The notes beneath the pieces are model-generated. The model was not told where the DNA came from. It did no database searches and was given only the letters and a program-made list of their open reading frames with translations. The position numbers and the translations under genes were made by a program. This document shows positions 34,091-43,805 of a DNA stretch of 46,779 bases, in pieces (the first letter of the stretch is position 1; the number at the start of each line of letters is the position of its first letter). The stretch is from Bacteroidota bacterium (GTDB taxonomy: Bacteria > Bacteroidota > Bacteroidia > Bacteroidales > Tenuifilaceae). The stretch is taken from the NCBI GenBank assembly GCA_029558675.1, contig JAKQEF010000196.1, positions 1 through 46,779 of the forward strand. Direction: 5' to 3'.

Positions 34091-34686
34091 TGGAGCACCT
34101 TGCCAAGATTGATACGCAGCTCTTCCTGTTCCTCAACGGGCTCAACTCGTCGTTCTGGGATGTGGCCATGTGGCACATTTCGGGTAAATACACGTGGATT
34201 CCACTTTACCTGTTAATCATTTTCTTTGTGGCCAAAAGACATCGCTGGCAAACACTATGGATACTACTGGCCATTGCGCTGGTTGTAGTTCTTGCAGATC
34301 AACTATCGGTGCATCTGCTCAAGAACGTTTTTGAACGGCTCCGACCATGCCACAACCCCGATATAAAGGAACTGGTTCACGTGGTCAAACGGTGCGGGGG
34401 CAAATACGGATTTGTATCATCGCATGCGGCTAACTCCTTTGGAGTTGCAGTTTTTCTCGTGTGCCTTATCAGGAAGAGGTGGTTCAGCATCGGCATCCTC
34501 TTCTGGGCTCTACTTGTCTCGTACAGCAGGATTTACATCGGGGTTCACTACCCGGGCGACATCGTGGTGGGCGCTGCCCTTGGCTCGTCAATAGGATTTG
34601 GCATCTGGAAACTGCTGGAGTACATCGACCGAAAGACAGGCAATAGGATCATAAAACCCCCTCAGAGCAAACATGCTGTGCATTAA
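34087..34686 (+). CDS. PAP2 family membrane phosphatase
   Basis: This 199-residue integral membrane protein has about five or six helices. The PAP2 signature is complete: [11 protein letters not shown] (K-x6-R-P), then [12 protein letters not shown] (P/S-S-x-H-x-x-x-x-x-x) and [16 protein letters not shown] (S-R-x5-H-x-x-x-D). Members dephosphorylate undecaprenyl pyrophosphate or phosphatidic acid or similar lipids at the membrane. The start overlaps the obgE stop by 4 bp and its own stop overlaps the lipoate ligase gene by 14 bp, so all belong to one operon. Confidence 0.93.
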   Translation: MMEHLAKIDTQLFLFLNGLNSSFWDVAMWHISGKYTWIPLYLLIIFFVAKRHRWQTLWILLAIALVVVLADQLSVHLLKNVFERLRPCHNPDIKELVHVVKRCGGKYGFVSSHAANSFGVAVFLVCLIRKRWFSIGILFWALLVSYSRIYIGVHYPGDIVVGAALGSSIGFGIWKLLEYIDRKTGNRIIKPPQSKHAVH

Positions 34687-35641
34687 ATCGCCTTCGCACG
34701 ATCCCTACTTCAACATCGCCTGCGAGGAGTACCTGCTAAAACACCGCACCGATGAGTTTTTCATGCTTTACCGCAACCAACCCTCGGTGGTGGTGGGGAA
34801 ACACCAGAACACGCTGGCAGAGATTGACCCCGATATAATCAAGGAAAAAGGCATTAAGGTGGTACGCCGATTGTCGGGAGGGGGTGCCGTGTACCACGAC
34901 CTGGGAAATATCAACTTCACCTTTATCAAGAACGGCAAAGAGGGTAAGATGGTCGATTTCAAAGGATATACGGAACCCATCATCGCAGCCTTGGCAAAAA
35001 TTGGCCTGGAGGCCAAATTTGAAGGGCACAACAACCTTACCATCAATGGCCTAAAAATATCGGGCAATGCCGAGCATGTCTTCAAATCAAGGGTTATGCA
35101 CCACGGGACCCTGCTTTTCCAATCCAACCTCCATCTGCTGGCCCAACTCCTTTACGTTGATAAAAACAGGTATAGCGACAGGGCGGTTCAGTCGGTTCTG
35201 GCAACCGTTACCAATATCAGCGACCATCTGCCGAAACCCATGACCATTGATGACTTTGCACAAAATCTTTGGAATCACATCCTTACGAATAATCCTCAAG
35301 CCACGGCGTACCACCTTTCGACAGATGATATCAGTCATATCAACAAGCTGTATGAAGAGAAGTACACCCGTTGGGATTGGAATTTTGGCTACTCTCCCGC
35401 CTATTCGTTGCAGAGGGAGATAGAGTTACCCTCGGGTACCATTACCATTGCACTGGAGGTGGACAATGGGTTTATATCCAACGTGGTGGTTACGGGCTTG
35501 TCATTGTCCCCACATGTGGCTCATAACATAGAGGAAACGCTAACGGGATGCCGACACGAAATCAACGAGTTGAACCGCGCCTTGGCGGAAATCCCTATGA
35601 ATGATGAGCTGAAAAATGCCATTGTGGAAGGGATCTTCTGA
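34673..35641 (+). CDS. lplA: Lipoate-protein ligase
   Basis: This 322-residue protein is of the LplA type: CEEYLLKHRTDEFFMLYRNQPSVVVGKHQN, then RRLSGGGAVYHDLGNINFTFI (the R-R-x-S-G-G-G-A-V-x-H-D motif that binds lipoyl-AMP), then ISGNAEHVFKSRVMHHGTLLF with the catalytic Lys region (K-x-S-G-x-A). The C-terminal accessory domain (about 240-322) is present. It attaches lipoate to the E2 and GcvH proteins in two ATP-dependent steps. It is the last gene of the plus-strand housekeeping operon. Confidence 0.95.
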   Translation: MLCIKSPSHDPYFNIACEEYLLKHRTDEFFMLYRNQPSVVVGKHQNTLAEIDPDIIKEKGIKVVRRLSGGGAVYHDLGNINFTFIKNGKEGKMVDFKGYTEPIIAALAKIGLEAKFEGHNNLTINGLKISGNAEHVFKSRVMHHGTLLFQSNLHLLAQLLYVDKNRYSDRAVQSVLATVTNISDHLPKPMTIDDFAQNLWNHILTNNPQATAYHLSTDDISHINKLYEEKYTRWDWNFGYSPAYSLQREIELPSGTITIALEVDNGFISNVVVTGLSLSPHVAHNIEETLTGCRHEINELNRALAEIPMNDELKNAIVEGIF

Positions 35642-35695
35642 GGAGAAACCTAAATCTATGGGTAAAATGCCCAGACCGGTGTACATCTTCCCTTA

Positions 35696-36199
35696 CTACT
35701 CAACCCGATAGAAAACTTTCTCGGTAAGGATCAAATCAAACTCCTCGGGTTTAAGAACAGAGGCCACTCGAAAGGTTGTATCCAGAAGGAAAAGGCACTC
35801 CATTTCAACCATATCACCCGCAAGGTTATCCATGTTGAACTTGTGGAGCATGGTGTAGCCAAGCAGTTCGCCCAAGTTTTCCTCCAGTAGGACTTTCAAA
35901 CTATCCCTCACATCAGTACTTCCATCATCTTTTCCGGCCGCTTCCTCTCTCTCAATCATGGACATCAGCTGAAAGGTACGGTCGTGCCTCTCGTACCTTG
36001 CGTTGATCTCACCAAACACAATGGGCTTGTAATGAGGGTACTCATTGTTTTCGAACATCCAACTCTTAATGGTGTCCTCGGCACGCTGCTGCTTAGTAGG
36101 ACAATAAACTGTGTCCTCCTTCACGGGGCCTTTGCAAAAGATAAGCATCACAACCATAAGGAAGAAGAGAAGTGCAGATGGTATTGATTTTGTTCTCAT
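35696..36199 (-). CDS. Hypothetical lipoprotein
   Basis: This 167-residue protein begins with basic residues and a hydrophobic core (MRTKSIPSALLFFLMVVMLIFC), with Cys22 in a lipobox-like context. The mature part, DTVYCPTKQQRAEDTIKSW and later LLGYTMLHKFNMDN, is mixed helix and strand without known motifs. It is convergent with lplA and separated from the dipeptidase gene by a terminator. I do not recognise the family. Confidence 0.72.
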   Translation of the reverse strand: MRTKSIPSALLFFLMVVMLIFCKGPVKEDTVYCPTKQQRAEDTIKSWMFENNEYPHYKPIVFGEINARYERHDRTFQLMSMIEREEAAGKDDGSTDVRDSLKVLLEENLGELLGYTMLHKFNMDNLAGDMVEMECLFLLDTTFRVASVLKPEEFDLILTEKVFYRVE

Positions 36200-36268
36200 T
36201 TCCGTCAGTTTTTACATGGGGCAAGATAGTAAAAAGCTTGTAAAATGATGGAGGAAATACATTAAAAA

Positions 36269-36299
36269 AACCCGATTGTTCAAAAAAATCAATCGGGTT
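36269..36299 (-). terminator. Intrinsic terminator of the M20 dipeptidase gene
   Basis: AACCCGATTG and CAATCGGGTT form a perfect 10-bp stem with an 11-nt loop. Read on the minus strand, the stem is followed by seven T. It lies 21 bp after the stop of the peptidase gene. Confidence 0.9.
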
Positions 36300-36320
36300 C
36301 AATGATTGCGAATTATTTTT

Positions 36321-37694
36321 CTAGCCCTTCATGGCCTCGGCAAAATACTTGTAGAATAGGGGGATGGTCTCAATGCCCTTGAAAAACATATCCAGCCGGT
36401 AGTTCTCATTGGGCGAGTGGATGGCATCCGACTCAAGGCCAAACCCCATGAGAATGGATTTCAGCCCCAACTTCTCCTCAAAGGTGCTGATAATTGGAAT
36501 GCTGCCTCCGCTACGGTAGGGTATGGGTTTCTTGCCAAAGGACTCTTCCATGGCTTTGCTCGCCGCCTGATATGCAGGAATATTGGTGGGTGATACGTAG
36601 CCCTGCCCGCCGTGTAGGGGTGTTACCTTCACCTTAACGTAAGGGGGGGCAATGGATTCGAAGTGCTTCTTGAAGAGTTCGGCAATCTTCATGTGATCCT
36701 GGTTGGGTACCAGTCGCATGGATATCTTTGCCGATGCCTTGGAGGGCAACACCGTTTTGGCCCCTTCGCCAATGTATCCGCCCCAAATACCGTTCACGTC
36801 GAGGGTTGGGCGAATACCCACGCGCTCAAGGGTGGTAAATCCTTTCTCGCCCCACACCTCTTTGATATCCAGTGCCTTTTTATATTCATCCGGGCTGAAT
36901 GGCGCCTTGTTCATTTCGGCACGCTCGGCGGGGTCAACCTCCAGCACATCGTCGTAGAAACCGGGGATGGTGATATGGTTATTCTCGTCGTGCAAGGACG
37001 CAATCATCTTGGCCAGTATGTTGGCGGGGTTGGCAACGGCACCACCAAAAAGCCCCGAATGGAGGTCGCGATTGGGCCCGGTAACCTCCACCTCAACATA
37101 GGCCAAGCCACGCAAACCCGTGGTTATGGAGGGTTCGTCCTTGCCCAGCAGTGAGGTGTCCGAAACCAGTATGATATCCGCCTTCAGCATCTCCTTGTGC
37201 TGATCCAACCACTTGCCCAGGCTGGGCGATCCCACCTCCTCCTCGCCCTCGATCATAAACTTCACGTTGCAGGGAAGGGTATTGGTCTTCATCATCAGTT
37301 CAAATGCCTTGGCATGCATAAATCCCTGTCCCTTGTCGTCGTCGGCACCGCGGGCAAAAATCTTACCATCCCTGATAACGGGCTCAAAGGGTTGCGACTT
37401 CCACTCCTCAAGGGGATCAACGGGCATCACATCGTAGTGGGCATAAACCAGCACGGTGGGGGCATTGGCATCGATGATTTTCTCACCGTAAACCACCGGA
37501 TGCCCTTCGGTGGACATAACCTCGGCTTTATCGGCACCTGCCTTCAAAATTTGATCGCGCCAGTACTCGGCACACTTCACCATATCTGGTTTATGTTCAG
37601 AAAGGGAGCTGATGGAAGGAATCCTGATCAGGCCAAAAAGCTCATCCAAAAACCGATCCTTGTTGTCGTCAATGTACTTCTTGATGTAATTCAT
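36321..37694 (-). CDS. M20 family dipeptidase
   Basis: This 457-residue protein starts at the ATG at 37694; an earlier frame start at 37766 is rejected as it adds an Asn/Thr-rich leader. Metal and catalytic segments are visible: VLVYAHYDVMPVDP (H and D), ARGADDDKGQGFMHAKA (bridging Asp), FMIEGEEEVGSPSLGKWL (Glu-Glu) and the terminal ESDAIHSPNENYRLDMF (H). The dimerisation domain lies between about residues 200 and 320. It is similar to CNDP-type cytosolic dipeptidases that use two zinc or manganese ions. It ends at the strong terminator downstream. Confidence 0.95.
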   Translation of the reverse strand: MNYIKKYIDDNKDRFLDELFGLIRIPSISSLSEHKPDMVKCAEYWRDQILKAGADKAEVMSTEGHPVVYGEKIIDANAPTVLVYAHYDVMPVDPLEEWKSQPFEPVIRDGKIFARGADDDKGQGFMHAKAFELMMKTNTLPCNVKFMIEGEEEVGSPSLGKWLDQHKEMLKADIILVSDTSLLGKDEPSITTGLRGLAYVEVEVTGPNRDLHSGLFGGAVANPANILAKMIASLHDENNHITIPGFYDDVLEVDPAERAEMNKAPFSPDEYKKALDIKEVWGEKGFTTLERVGIRPTLDVNGIWGGYIGEGAKTVLPSKASAKISMRLVPNQDHMKIAELFKKHFESIAPPYVKVKVTPLHGGQGYVSPTNIPAYQAASKAMEESFGKKPIPYRSGGSIPIISTFEEKLGLKSILMGFGLESDAIHSPNENYRLDMFFKGIETIPLFYKYFAEAMKG

Positions 37695-37829
37695 GTTTTT
37701 GTGTTTATTATTAGTATTTGTGTTTTCGCGGGCTAAATATAGCAGAAAAACGGGAGAACGACCCATTGGGGTGGTGAGAAAAAATGGACTTCATCACCTG
37801 TAAGTACGCCAAATGCACAAAACAACGGG

Positions 37830-38429
37830 CTAGCCCCCACCCCCCTTTTGGTATTGTATCCTTTGCTGTTCCAGCAGTTTGGCAGACTCCTCCATCTCTG
37901 CATAAAATGCCTCTCCATAGGCCCTGATAAGTGCCTCCCTAAGAAACTTATACACGGGAACGCCCTGCTTCTTGCCAAGCACTCTTGCCGGATTGCAAAC
38001 GCTCCACCGGTCGTAGTTGATGGCGGTGAAAGTGGAGTACTTCTTCACCCTTATGGGGTAGAGGTGGCACGATATGGGTTTCCGAAACCCAACCTTTCCA
38101 TCTATCCAAGCCCTTTCGATGGCACACATGGTAATGCCGTCCTCCTCAATGCAAAAGGCGCACTCCTCGCCATCGATAAGGGGTGTAACCATATCCCCCT
38201 CGAAGTCCCTCACGGCCACCCCCTGATCTTTGATGGCCTCCCTCCCCTCCGGTTTCAGGTAGGGGTCAATGGCAAGGAGCTCATTTTTGAGTATTTCCAC
38301 CTCTTCATCCTCTAGGGGTGCTCCCGAAAGGCCATGAACACAACATGCTCCCAAGCATTGGGGCAGGTCGCAGCAAAAGTGCTGTTCAAAAACATCGAAG
38401 CTGATGAGCTTATCATCAATCTGAATCAT
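37830..38429 (-). CDS. DUF3109 family protein (cysteine-rich, metal-binding)
   Basis: This 199-residue protein starts at the ATG at 38429; the preceding in-frame TTG adds two residues. Eight or more cysteines sit in conserved groups: FCCDLPQCLGACC near residues 19-31, CAFCIEEDGITMCAIERA near 91-108 and RKPISCHLYPIRV near 117. A late Cys (WSVCNP) follows. The pattern fits DUF3109, related to YkgJ-type zinc or iron-sulfur binding proteins. The function is unknown. It lies 44 bp after gpmI on the same strand and ends with a poly-Gly tail. Confidence 0.9.
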   Translation of the reverse strand: MIQIDDKLISFDVFEQHFCCDLPQCLGACCVHGLSGAPLEDEEVEILKNELLAIDPYLKPEGREAIKDQGVAVRDFEGDMVTPLIDGEECAFCIEEDGITMCAIERAWIDGKVGFRKPISCHLYPIRVKKYSTFTAINYDRWSVCNPARVLGKKQGVPVYKFLREALIRAYGEAFYAEMEESAKLLEQQRIQYQKGGGG

Positions 38430-38473
38430 ATGCAATTTGCAGTTGTCTCGTTCCTATCCATCGGACAAGGGGT

Positions 38474-40000
38474 TTATTGGCAAAGCGCTTTGCCTGTCAT
38501 CTCCTCGGGAATGGGAAGCCCCATGATGTTCAGTATGGTTGGTGCCACATCGGCCAGAATGCCATTCTCCACCCTTTTGCACTCATCGCTCACAAGGATA
38601 ATGGGCACGGGGTTGAGCGAGTGAGCCGTATTGGGCGAACCATCGGCGTTAATGGCATTGTCGGCGTTGCCATGGTCGGCAATGATGACCACGGTGTATC
38701 CATTATTGCGGGCTGCGGTCACAACCTCGCCCACACATTGATCCACGGCCTTTACAGCCGTCTGTATGGCACTATACACACCGGTGTGCCCCACCATATC
38801 ACCATTGGCAAAGTTGAGGCATATAAAAGGGTGCTCGCCCCTGTTGAGTTCCTCCACAATGGCATTCTTCACCTCAAAGGCGCTCATCTCGGGCTTCAAA
38901 TCGTAGGTGGCTACCTTGGGCGAGGGTATCAGTATGCGGCTCTCGCCCTTGAACTTCTCCTCGCGCCCGCCCGAGAAGAAGAAGGTTACGTGGGCATACT
39001 TCTCGGTTTCGGCAATCCTCAGCTGCTTGAGACCGGCAGCCGACACCACTTCTCCAAGGGTGTTCTTCAGGTTGTCCTTTTCGTAGGCCACGTGTACCCC
39101 TTTAAAGGTATCGTCGTAGCGGGTTATGGTGACGTAGTGCAACGGTATGGTCTTCATCCCGTGCTCGGGCATATCCCTCTGGGTTAGCGTGATGGTAATC
39201 TCACGAAGACGGTCGGTACGGAAGTTGAAGCAGATGACCACATCGCCCTCCCTGATCAACCCAACGGGTTGACCATCATCGTCCACCCTGATTATGGGCT
39301 TGATAAACTCGTCGGTAATGCCCTCGGCATACGACTCCTCCATGGCACGGGTGATGCTTTGGGTAGGTTTTCCTGTGCCACTCACCATCAGGTCGTAGCC
39401 AACCTTGATGCGCTCCCACCGCTTATCGCGATCCATGGTGTAGTACCTGCCGGTTAGCGAGGCGATAACCCCATTGCTGCTCTGCAGGTGTTTCTCCAGG
39501 CTGCGCACAAAACCCAATCCGCTCTGCGGGTCGGTGTCGCGACCGTCGGTCAGGGCGTGGATATAAACCCTATCCAGCCCGTACTCCTTGGTCATGTCGC
39601 ACATCTTGTAAAGGTGGGTATCCATGGAGTGCACCCCGCCATCGGAAACCAGGCCGATGAAGTGAACCGCGACTCCCTTTTCGCGGGCATGGGCAAAGGC
39701 TTTGGTCAACACCGGGTTGCTGTCTATCCTGCCCTCCCTTATCTCCCTGTTGATTCGCACCAGCTCTTGATACACCACCCTTCCGGCGCCGATATTCAGG
39801 TGTCCCACCTCGGAGTTGCCCATTTGCCCGGCGGGCAAACCCACATCCTCGCCACAGGCAAGCAGCCGAGCATGGGGGTAGCTGTTTTTCAGGGCTGTCA
39901 TATTCTCGGGCTGCGTGGTGGCAATGGCATCGCTCCTGTCGCCTTTGCCTATTCCCCAACCATCGAGGATCATAAGCAGCACTTTACTATTTTTGGTCAT
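38474..40000 (-). CDS. gpmI: 2,3-bisphosphoglycerate-independent phosphoglycerate mutase
   Basis: The 508 residues are the standard length. The N-terminal metal site MILDGWGIG has the first Asp. AGQMGNSEVGHLNIGAGRVVYQ carries the catalytic Ser. HALTDGRDTDPQSG is in the transferase domain. ICLNFANGDMVGHTG and IIADHGNADNAINADG hold the C-terminal metal ligands. It interconverts 3- and 2-phosphoglycerate in glycolysis using manganese. GC-rich codon use contrasts with the AT-rich cas genes upstream. Confidence 0.97.
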   Translation of the reverse strand: MTKNSKVLLMILDGWGIGKGDRSDAIATTQPENMTALKNSYPHARLLACGEDVGLPAGQMGNSEVGHLNIGAGRVVYQELVRINREIREGRIDSNPVLTKAFAHAREKGVAVHFIGLVSDGGVHSMDTHLYKMCDMTKEYGLDRVYIHALTDGRDTDPQSGLGFVRSLEKHLQSSNGVIASLTGRYYTMDRDKRWERIKVGYDLMVSGTGKPTQSITRAMEESYAEGITDEFIKPIIRVDDDGQPVGLIREGDVVICFNFRTDRLREITITLTQRDMPEHGMKTIPLHYVTITRYDDTFKGVHVAYEKDNLKNTLGEVVSAAGLKQLRIAETEKYAHVTFFFSGGREEKFKGESRILIPSPKVATYDLKPEMSAFEVKNAIVEELNRGEHPFICLNFANGDMVGHTGVYSAIQTAVKAVDQCVGEVVTAARNNGYTVVIIADHGNADNAINADGSPNTAHSLNPVPIILVSDECKRVENGILADVAPTILNIMGLPIPEEMTGKALCQ

Positions 40001-40112
40001 AAGGCATTCTCCTCCACTATGGTATAGTATGTTGGAACAAATTCGGTATAAAAAGGTTTAACGCGGAACGGCTGCAAAGGTATCTTTTTTTTGGATTTTT
40101 TTGGGGACGATG

Positions 40113-40169
40113 TAAAATCACCAAAACAATTTGTTTTAAGTTTATGTACAAATTGTTTTGGTGATTTTA
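40113..40169. terminator. Perfect 22-bp inverted repeat at the truncated end of the cas operon
   Basis: The arms at 40113-40134 and 40148-40169 are exact complements, with a 13-nt loop. The sequence starts TAAAATCACC and ends GGTGATTTTA. The stop codon of the 25-codon cas remnant falls exactly in the outer end of the right arm (40167-40169). It may stop transcription from the cas operon before gpmI, or it may be the end or scar of a mobile element. Confidence 0.75.
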
Positions 40170-40244
40170 TTTGCCCGTGTACTCCTTTTCGTAGTGCTTG
40201 TTGAAAGCATTAAGAAATGTTCGTCCTACATTAATAGTAATCAT
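40167..40244 (-). pseudogene. 25-codon remnant directly after cas3, possibly the N-terminus of a Cas8-type large subunit
   Basis: The frame starts at an ATG 11 bp after the cas3 stop and reads MITINVGRTFLNAFNKHYEK plus five further residues before TAA. From memory, this resembles the beginning of Cas8/Csx13-like proteins of Bacteroidota type I loci. This was not verified. The break coincides with the outer edge of the 22-bp inverted repeat, which suggests a deletion of the rest of the operon. Confidence 0.4.
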
Positions 40245-40255
40245 ATCGCTGGGTA

Positions 40256-42424
40256 TTAAATGAAATTATCATCGGTGTGAAACTTTGTTTTAGCCCTGCT
40301 AATATCAAACCCAAACTCGTTGCTATATGAGTGGTTGGGCACAATGTATGGCTTATTACCATATTCACATTGCGGGAAACCCTTTAGCTGCCAATAGCGT
40401 GCGGGTATTTCGAGCATCATACGCTGTTCAAAATTAGAGTTCTCATACTCTTCTATATCAGAATCGAGAATACAACTAACACTATCAATCTCAAGCAAAT
40501 CTAAAAGATACGATTTGGGTCTATGGGTAAGAAAATCAATTACCAATCGTCCATCCCTTTTAAAAATGGAGTGGGTTTCAATATCCATCACATCCACTTC
40601 GGGGAATACGGTGTCCAACTTTTGTTGTAAATCACGTTCTCGGAGTAATTCGTTGTGGGGTAGTACATCAAAACTTCTTTGGAGTATATCCACATCGTAT
40701 GGTAGAGCCTCTTTTCTATCGGTGGGGGGCGCAATCACAAACACGGGTTTGTATTTCCCTATTGTGCTTTCAGTCCTTTTCCTATTCACCCTCCCAAATC
40801 TTTGTATCAAAGCATCTAAAGGCGCTGCTTCGGTAATCATAAGATCGAAACTAATATCGAGGCTCACCTCCACTACTTGTGTTGAAATAACTATACACGC
40901 ACTGTCTGATGTATTAAATTTTCGCAAAGAATTCCCATTATCATCTAACCCAATCAATTCCTGCTCCTTGGTATTCCTATCGCCCCTTTTAAACCTACTA
41001 TGAATCAGCATTACAGGAATATCAGGGTATTTCTCTTGGTAATAGGCATAAATTTGCTGGGATGTACTCACCCTGTTACATACCACAAGTATTTTTTTAT
41101 TATCTGCAATACCATCGTCAATAATACTTTCAGCATTTTCCCATGACTCAACTTTGTAAACTACATGTCTATCAAACTTATCAAGTTCCTCGGGGGGAAG
41201 TGATACTTCATGCACACTATCTTTTCCCAGCATCTCAATAATCTGTTGGTATAGGCTTGTGGGCATGGTAGCGGTACCAATGTGAATTCGGCAATTGAGC
41301 CTATTAAGTACTTCGACCATTTTAATAACAATGGCTCTGGAAATCTCGGTATAGGTGTGGATTTCATCTAATATCACATCATTCCCTTTCAAATCAAGTA
41401 TTGTAGCCTCAAAGCCTCTCGTTCCAAAAAGTATCCCTGCTATTTGGTGCGGAGTTAAAATTTTAATTGATGAACCTACAAGCCCTTGTAGCATTCTCTC
41501 TTCCTGAGTGCCATTACGTTTTACTATTGCTGAAGAAGAGTGTAGTACCCTTATATCTAAATCGGGGTTGGTGGATAAAAGATCATTTGCCACCCTTTTG
41601 TACATGGCATTAATGGATGCCTGGAAAGGTAACGTGTAGAAAACCCTACTTTGACACCTGCGAAACAGGTAATCGGTCTTGCCTGCACCTGTACTAGCAA
41701 CAACTATGGTATGTTTTTTTGTGCTTTCAGCGCTAATTAACGACAAGGGGTATAACTTATGTTTTCTTTCAAAGAAATCTAGGTTAGGGTGTTTAAATAG
41801 TTTTTGGGTTTGCTCTATAGTGCTATCAACCATTGCCGAAGCAAAGTGATCAGATGCCATAAGCAAGCCTTTCCATTCAGAATAGCCTTGTTGTGATAAA
41901 GAATTTTTGACATAGTTTAGCGCATTATGATAATTAACTTCTGCCTCATTAAGTGATATGGCCCTAGTAGAAATGCCAAAAGAGCCAATAATTTCAAGTG
42001 CTTCTTTTGACCATTCATCCCAACGCTGAGCATGCAACTTAAACACATCGTCGTAGTTTTCATCCAAATCAAGAAGTCCCTTATCGCGAACATCGTTTTT
42101 CACTGGCTTATGGTGTGCGATAACCATCTCAATTAATTGTGGATGAATGTCTTCTGGGAAAAGTGAAAGGAAAAAGAGTGACGCAATTTCATGCCTGAAT
42201 GGCTTTACCCTATCATGCCATTGAAAATCAGGTTTTAGTCTCTCCTGAAAAATTGGACTAGCTTTACCTATGTCGTGTAGAATAGCCCCTTTTTTTGCAA
42301 TGTCCACAGAAAAGCCAAATGCCTCAGCAACCCTTTCAGCAACACATACAACATGTTCCAAGTGGGCATGCAGGGTAGTGTATTCGGGTTTACCCTTTGC
42401 TTTAATATGGCTGCATATACTCAT
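40256..42424 (-). CDS. cas3: CRISPR-associated nuclease/helicase Cas3 (HD-helicase fusion)
   Basis: The 722-residue protein has an N-terminal HD nuclease domain: HLEH near residue 21, LHDIGKASPIF with H50-D51, FRHEIASLFFL and VIAHHKP. The helicase follows: Walker A VVASTGAGKT, DEIH box in VILDEIHTYTE, motif III IGTATMP, and motif VI VISTQVVEVSLDISFDLMITEAAPLDALIQRFGRVNR. All key residues are present, so degradation of target DNA is possible if a Cascade complex exists. The start immediately follows the stop of the cas5-like gene (TAAATG). It is the last intact gene of the operon. Confidence 0.95.
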   Translation of the reverse strand: MSICSHIKAKGKPEYTTLHAHLEHVVCVAERVAEAFGFSVDIAKKGAILHDIGKASPIFQERLKPDFQWHDRVKPFRHEIASLFFLSLFPEDIHPQLIEMVIAHHKPVKNDVRDKGLLDLDENYDDVFKLHAQRWDEWSKEALEIIGSFGISTRAISLNEAEVNYHNALNYVKNSLSQQGYSEWKGLLMASDHFASAMVDSTIEQTQKLFKHPNLDFFERKHKLYPLSLISAESTKKHTIVVASTGAGKTDYLFRRCQSRVFYTLPFQASINAMYKRVANDLLSTNPDLDIRVLHSSSAIVKRNGTQEERMLQGLVGSSIKILTPHQIAGILFGTRGFEATILDLKGNDVILDEIHTYTEISRAIVIKMVEVLNRLNCRIHIGTATMPTSLYQQIIEMLGKDSVHEVSLPPEELDKFDRHVVYKVESWENAESIIDDGIADNKKILVVCNRVSTSQQIYAYYQEKYPDIPVMLIHSRFKRGDRNTKEQELIGLDDNGNSLRKFNTSDSACIVISTQVVEVSLDISFDLMITEAAPLDALIQRFGRVNRKRTESTIGKYKPVFVIAPPTDRKEALPYDVDILQRSFDVLPHNELLRERDLQQKLDTVFPEVDVMDIETHSIFKRDGRLVIDFLTHRPKSYLLDLLEIDSVSCILDSDIEEYENSNFEQRMMLEIPARYWQLKGFPQCEYGNKPYIVPNHSYSNEFGFDISRAKTKFHTDDNFI

Positions 42425-43015
42425 TTATACTACACTCTGAACAGGATTACCCAAAACTCTAAGCCAACCAAACATTGGTGCTCCACTATTGAATCGATTA
42501 TAACCTACCAAGAAAGAGTTTTCTCCCTCTTCAAAAACCAATTCAAACCCAGGGAAACGTTCCTCATTCTCATTAAAATCCTGGCTATTAGTTTCAATAA
42601 TCTCTCCGCTGGGATATAAAATATCCTCATTTCTTGCCAAGCATATGTGTTGCTTTGCAGCAACAAGCGCATCTTCCTTATTTGAAAAGGCAAGATGTAA
42701 AATGGGGTCTAACAATATGCCTCTTACTAAAATGGCATAAGGCCTATGGTATTCCTTTTTTGCACCCTTACCCTTCTCGTTCCAACCCCTAGGCTGTGTT
42801 TGCTCCTGTTGCTGCGAAACCTGTTTGTATGATAATCTGTGGCCAATTATTTTATATATACCCCATTCTTTGTCAAGTAGTTCAGGGAACAGTTTACGCT
42901 CAATTCCAGCAACTATTGAGGGTGTAAGAAACTGCTGACTGTAAACTTCCTCGTCTCTTACAGCAGTCCACGGTTTTATAAAACCAAAAGGACCAGAGTA
43001 TTTTACTACGTACAT
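42425..43015 (-). CDS. Cas5-like Cascade subunit
   Basis: This 196-residue protein begins with MYVVKYSGPFGFIKPWTAVRDEE, then SQQFLTPSIVAGIERKL. The length, the aromatic-rich N-terminal strand, the position between cas6 and cas3 and a remembered likeness to Bacteroidota Cas5 proteins support a RAMP-type Cas5 that would hold the 5' handle of crRNA. The middle (QQQEQTQPRGWNEKGKGAKK) is a charged loop. Without a search, a small Cas8-like or other interference subunit remains possible. It lies directly before cas3 with no gap. Confidence 0.62.
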   Translation of the reverse strand: MYVVKYSGPFGFIKPWTAVRDEEVYSQQFLTPSIVAGIERKLFPELLDKEWGIYKIIGHRLSYKQVSQQQEQTQPRGWNEKGKGAKKEYHRPYAILVRGILLDPILHLAFSNKEDALVAAKQHICLARNEDILYPSGEIIETNSQDFNENEERFPGFELVFEEGENSFLVGYNRFNSGAPMFGWLRVLGNPVQSVV

Positions 43016-43066
43016 ATTTGTATTTTTTTAACCCAACATTTGTAAAGCTGGGATAGTTATTATTCT

Positions 43067-43723
43067 CTATTGTATTGCGCCCAAACCAATTCCTGTTGAG
43101 TTGCCAAGCCCCACATTCCAAGCAAAGAGTTTGGTTTCGGGCTTGCCCTCAATAATTACAGGGCACCAACTACAAATATTATTCAGGTTGTTGTACATTA
43201 CATTCTTTTGCTTCTTGTAGGGAAAGCTAAGGTCAAAACTAATCCTAAATGTAGGGTCATCGAGTCCTACTTTACCCATTTTAGTAAGTAGAGTTTCCTT
43301 AAGGTATTCACCGGCTTTAGGGTCATTGAATAGAATAGGATTGATTCTGTCACCTTCTCTTCGCTTTATATAAATAGGACTAGCTGGATGAAAATGTGTT
43401 GTGTCCGAAAAATCAGGGTTCTCCTGAATAATAATCTCTTCCACTTTTAAGCCATCAAACATTTGTGGCTCTTGTTTGATGCCCTCAATTATTCGTTTAA
43501 TAATGTGCGGCTCATGAGCGCTAATAAAAAAGTTGCTTCCGCTCTCAAAATAGAGCATTCCCTCCTTATTCTTACCCCCTGTGAGCCACGAAAAGGAGTA
43601 AAGTGAAACACTTCCGTGTTCACGGTTTTCTCCCAGCCATTTATGAATGGTTCCTGTCAATTTTTGCTGATGGTTAAATGGTACCGGCTGACCATCACTC
43701 TTAATTTTTAGATGTATTCTCAT
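43067..43723 (-). CDS. cas6: CRISPR-associated endoribonuclease Cas6
   Basis: This 218-residue protein starts MRIHLKIKSDGQPVPFNHQQKLTGTIHKWLGE, the usual Cas6 opening with a ferredoxin-like strand and helix. It ends with the diagnostic glycine-rich loop FAWNVGLGNSTGIGLGAIQ. The catalytic His is probably one of those near the N-terminus (His23 or His27). Cas6 cuts precursor CRISPR RNA within the repeats. It is the first interference gene after the WYL regulator, 82 bp downstream of it. Upstream on the minus strand, ATTTTG and TAATTTTA could form a promoter, but the start codon is very near. Confidence 0.92.
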   Translation of the reverse strand: MRIHLKIKSDGQPVPFNHQQKLTGTIHKWLGENREHGSVSLYSFSWLTGGKNKEGMLYFESGSNFFISAHEPHIIKRIIEGIKQEPQMFDGLKVEEIIIQENPDFSDTTHFHPASPIYIKRREGDRINPILFNDPKAGEYLKETLLTKMGKVGLDDPTFRISFDLSFPYKKQKNVMYNNLNNICSWCPVIIEGKPETKLFAWNVGLGNSTGIGLGAIQ

Positions 43724-43805
43724 GTTTTTAAAATTATATTTTTGCTTTCAACTGTAAATCAAAATGTTGCGAAAAAAGATCTCTGTTTTTTTGGCTTGTT
43801 TGCAA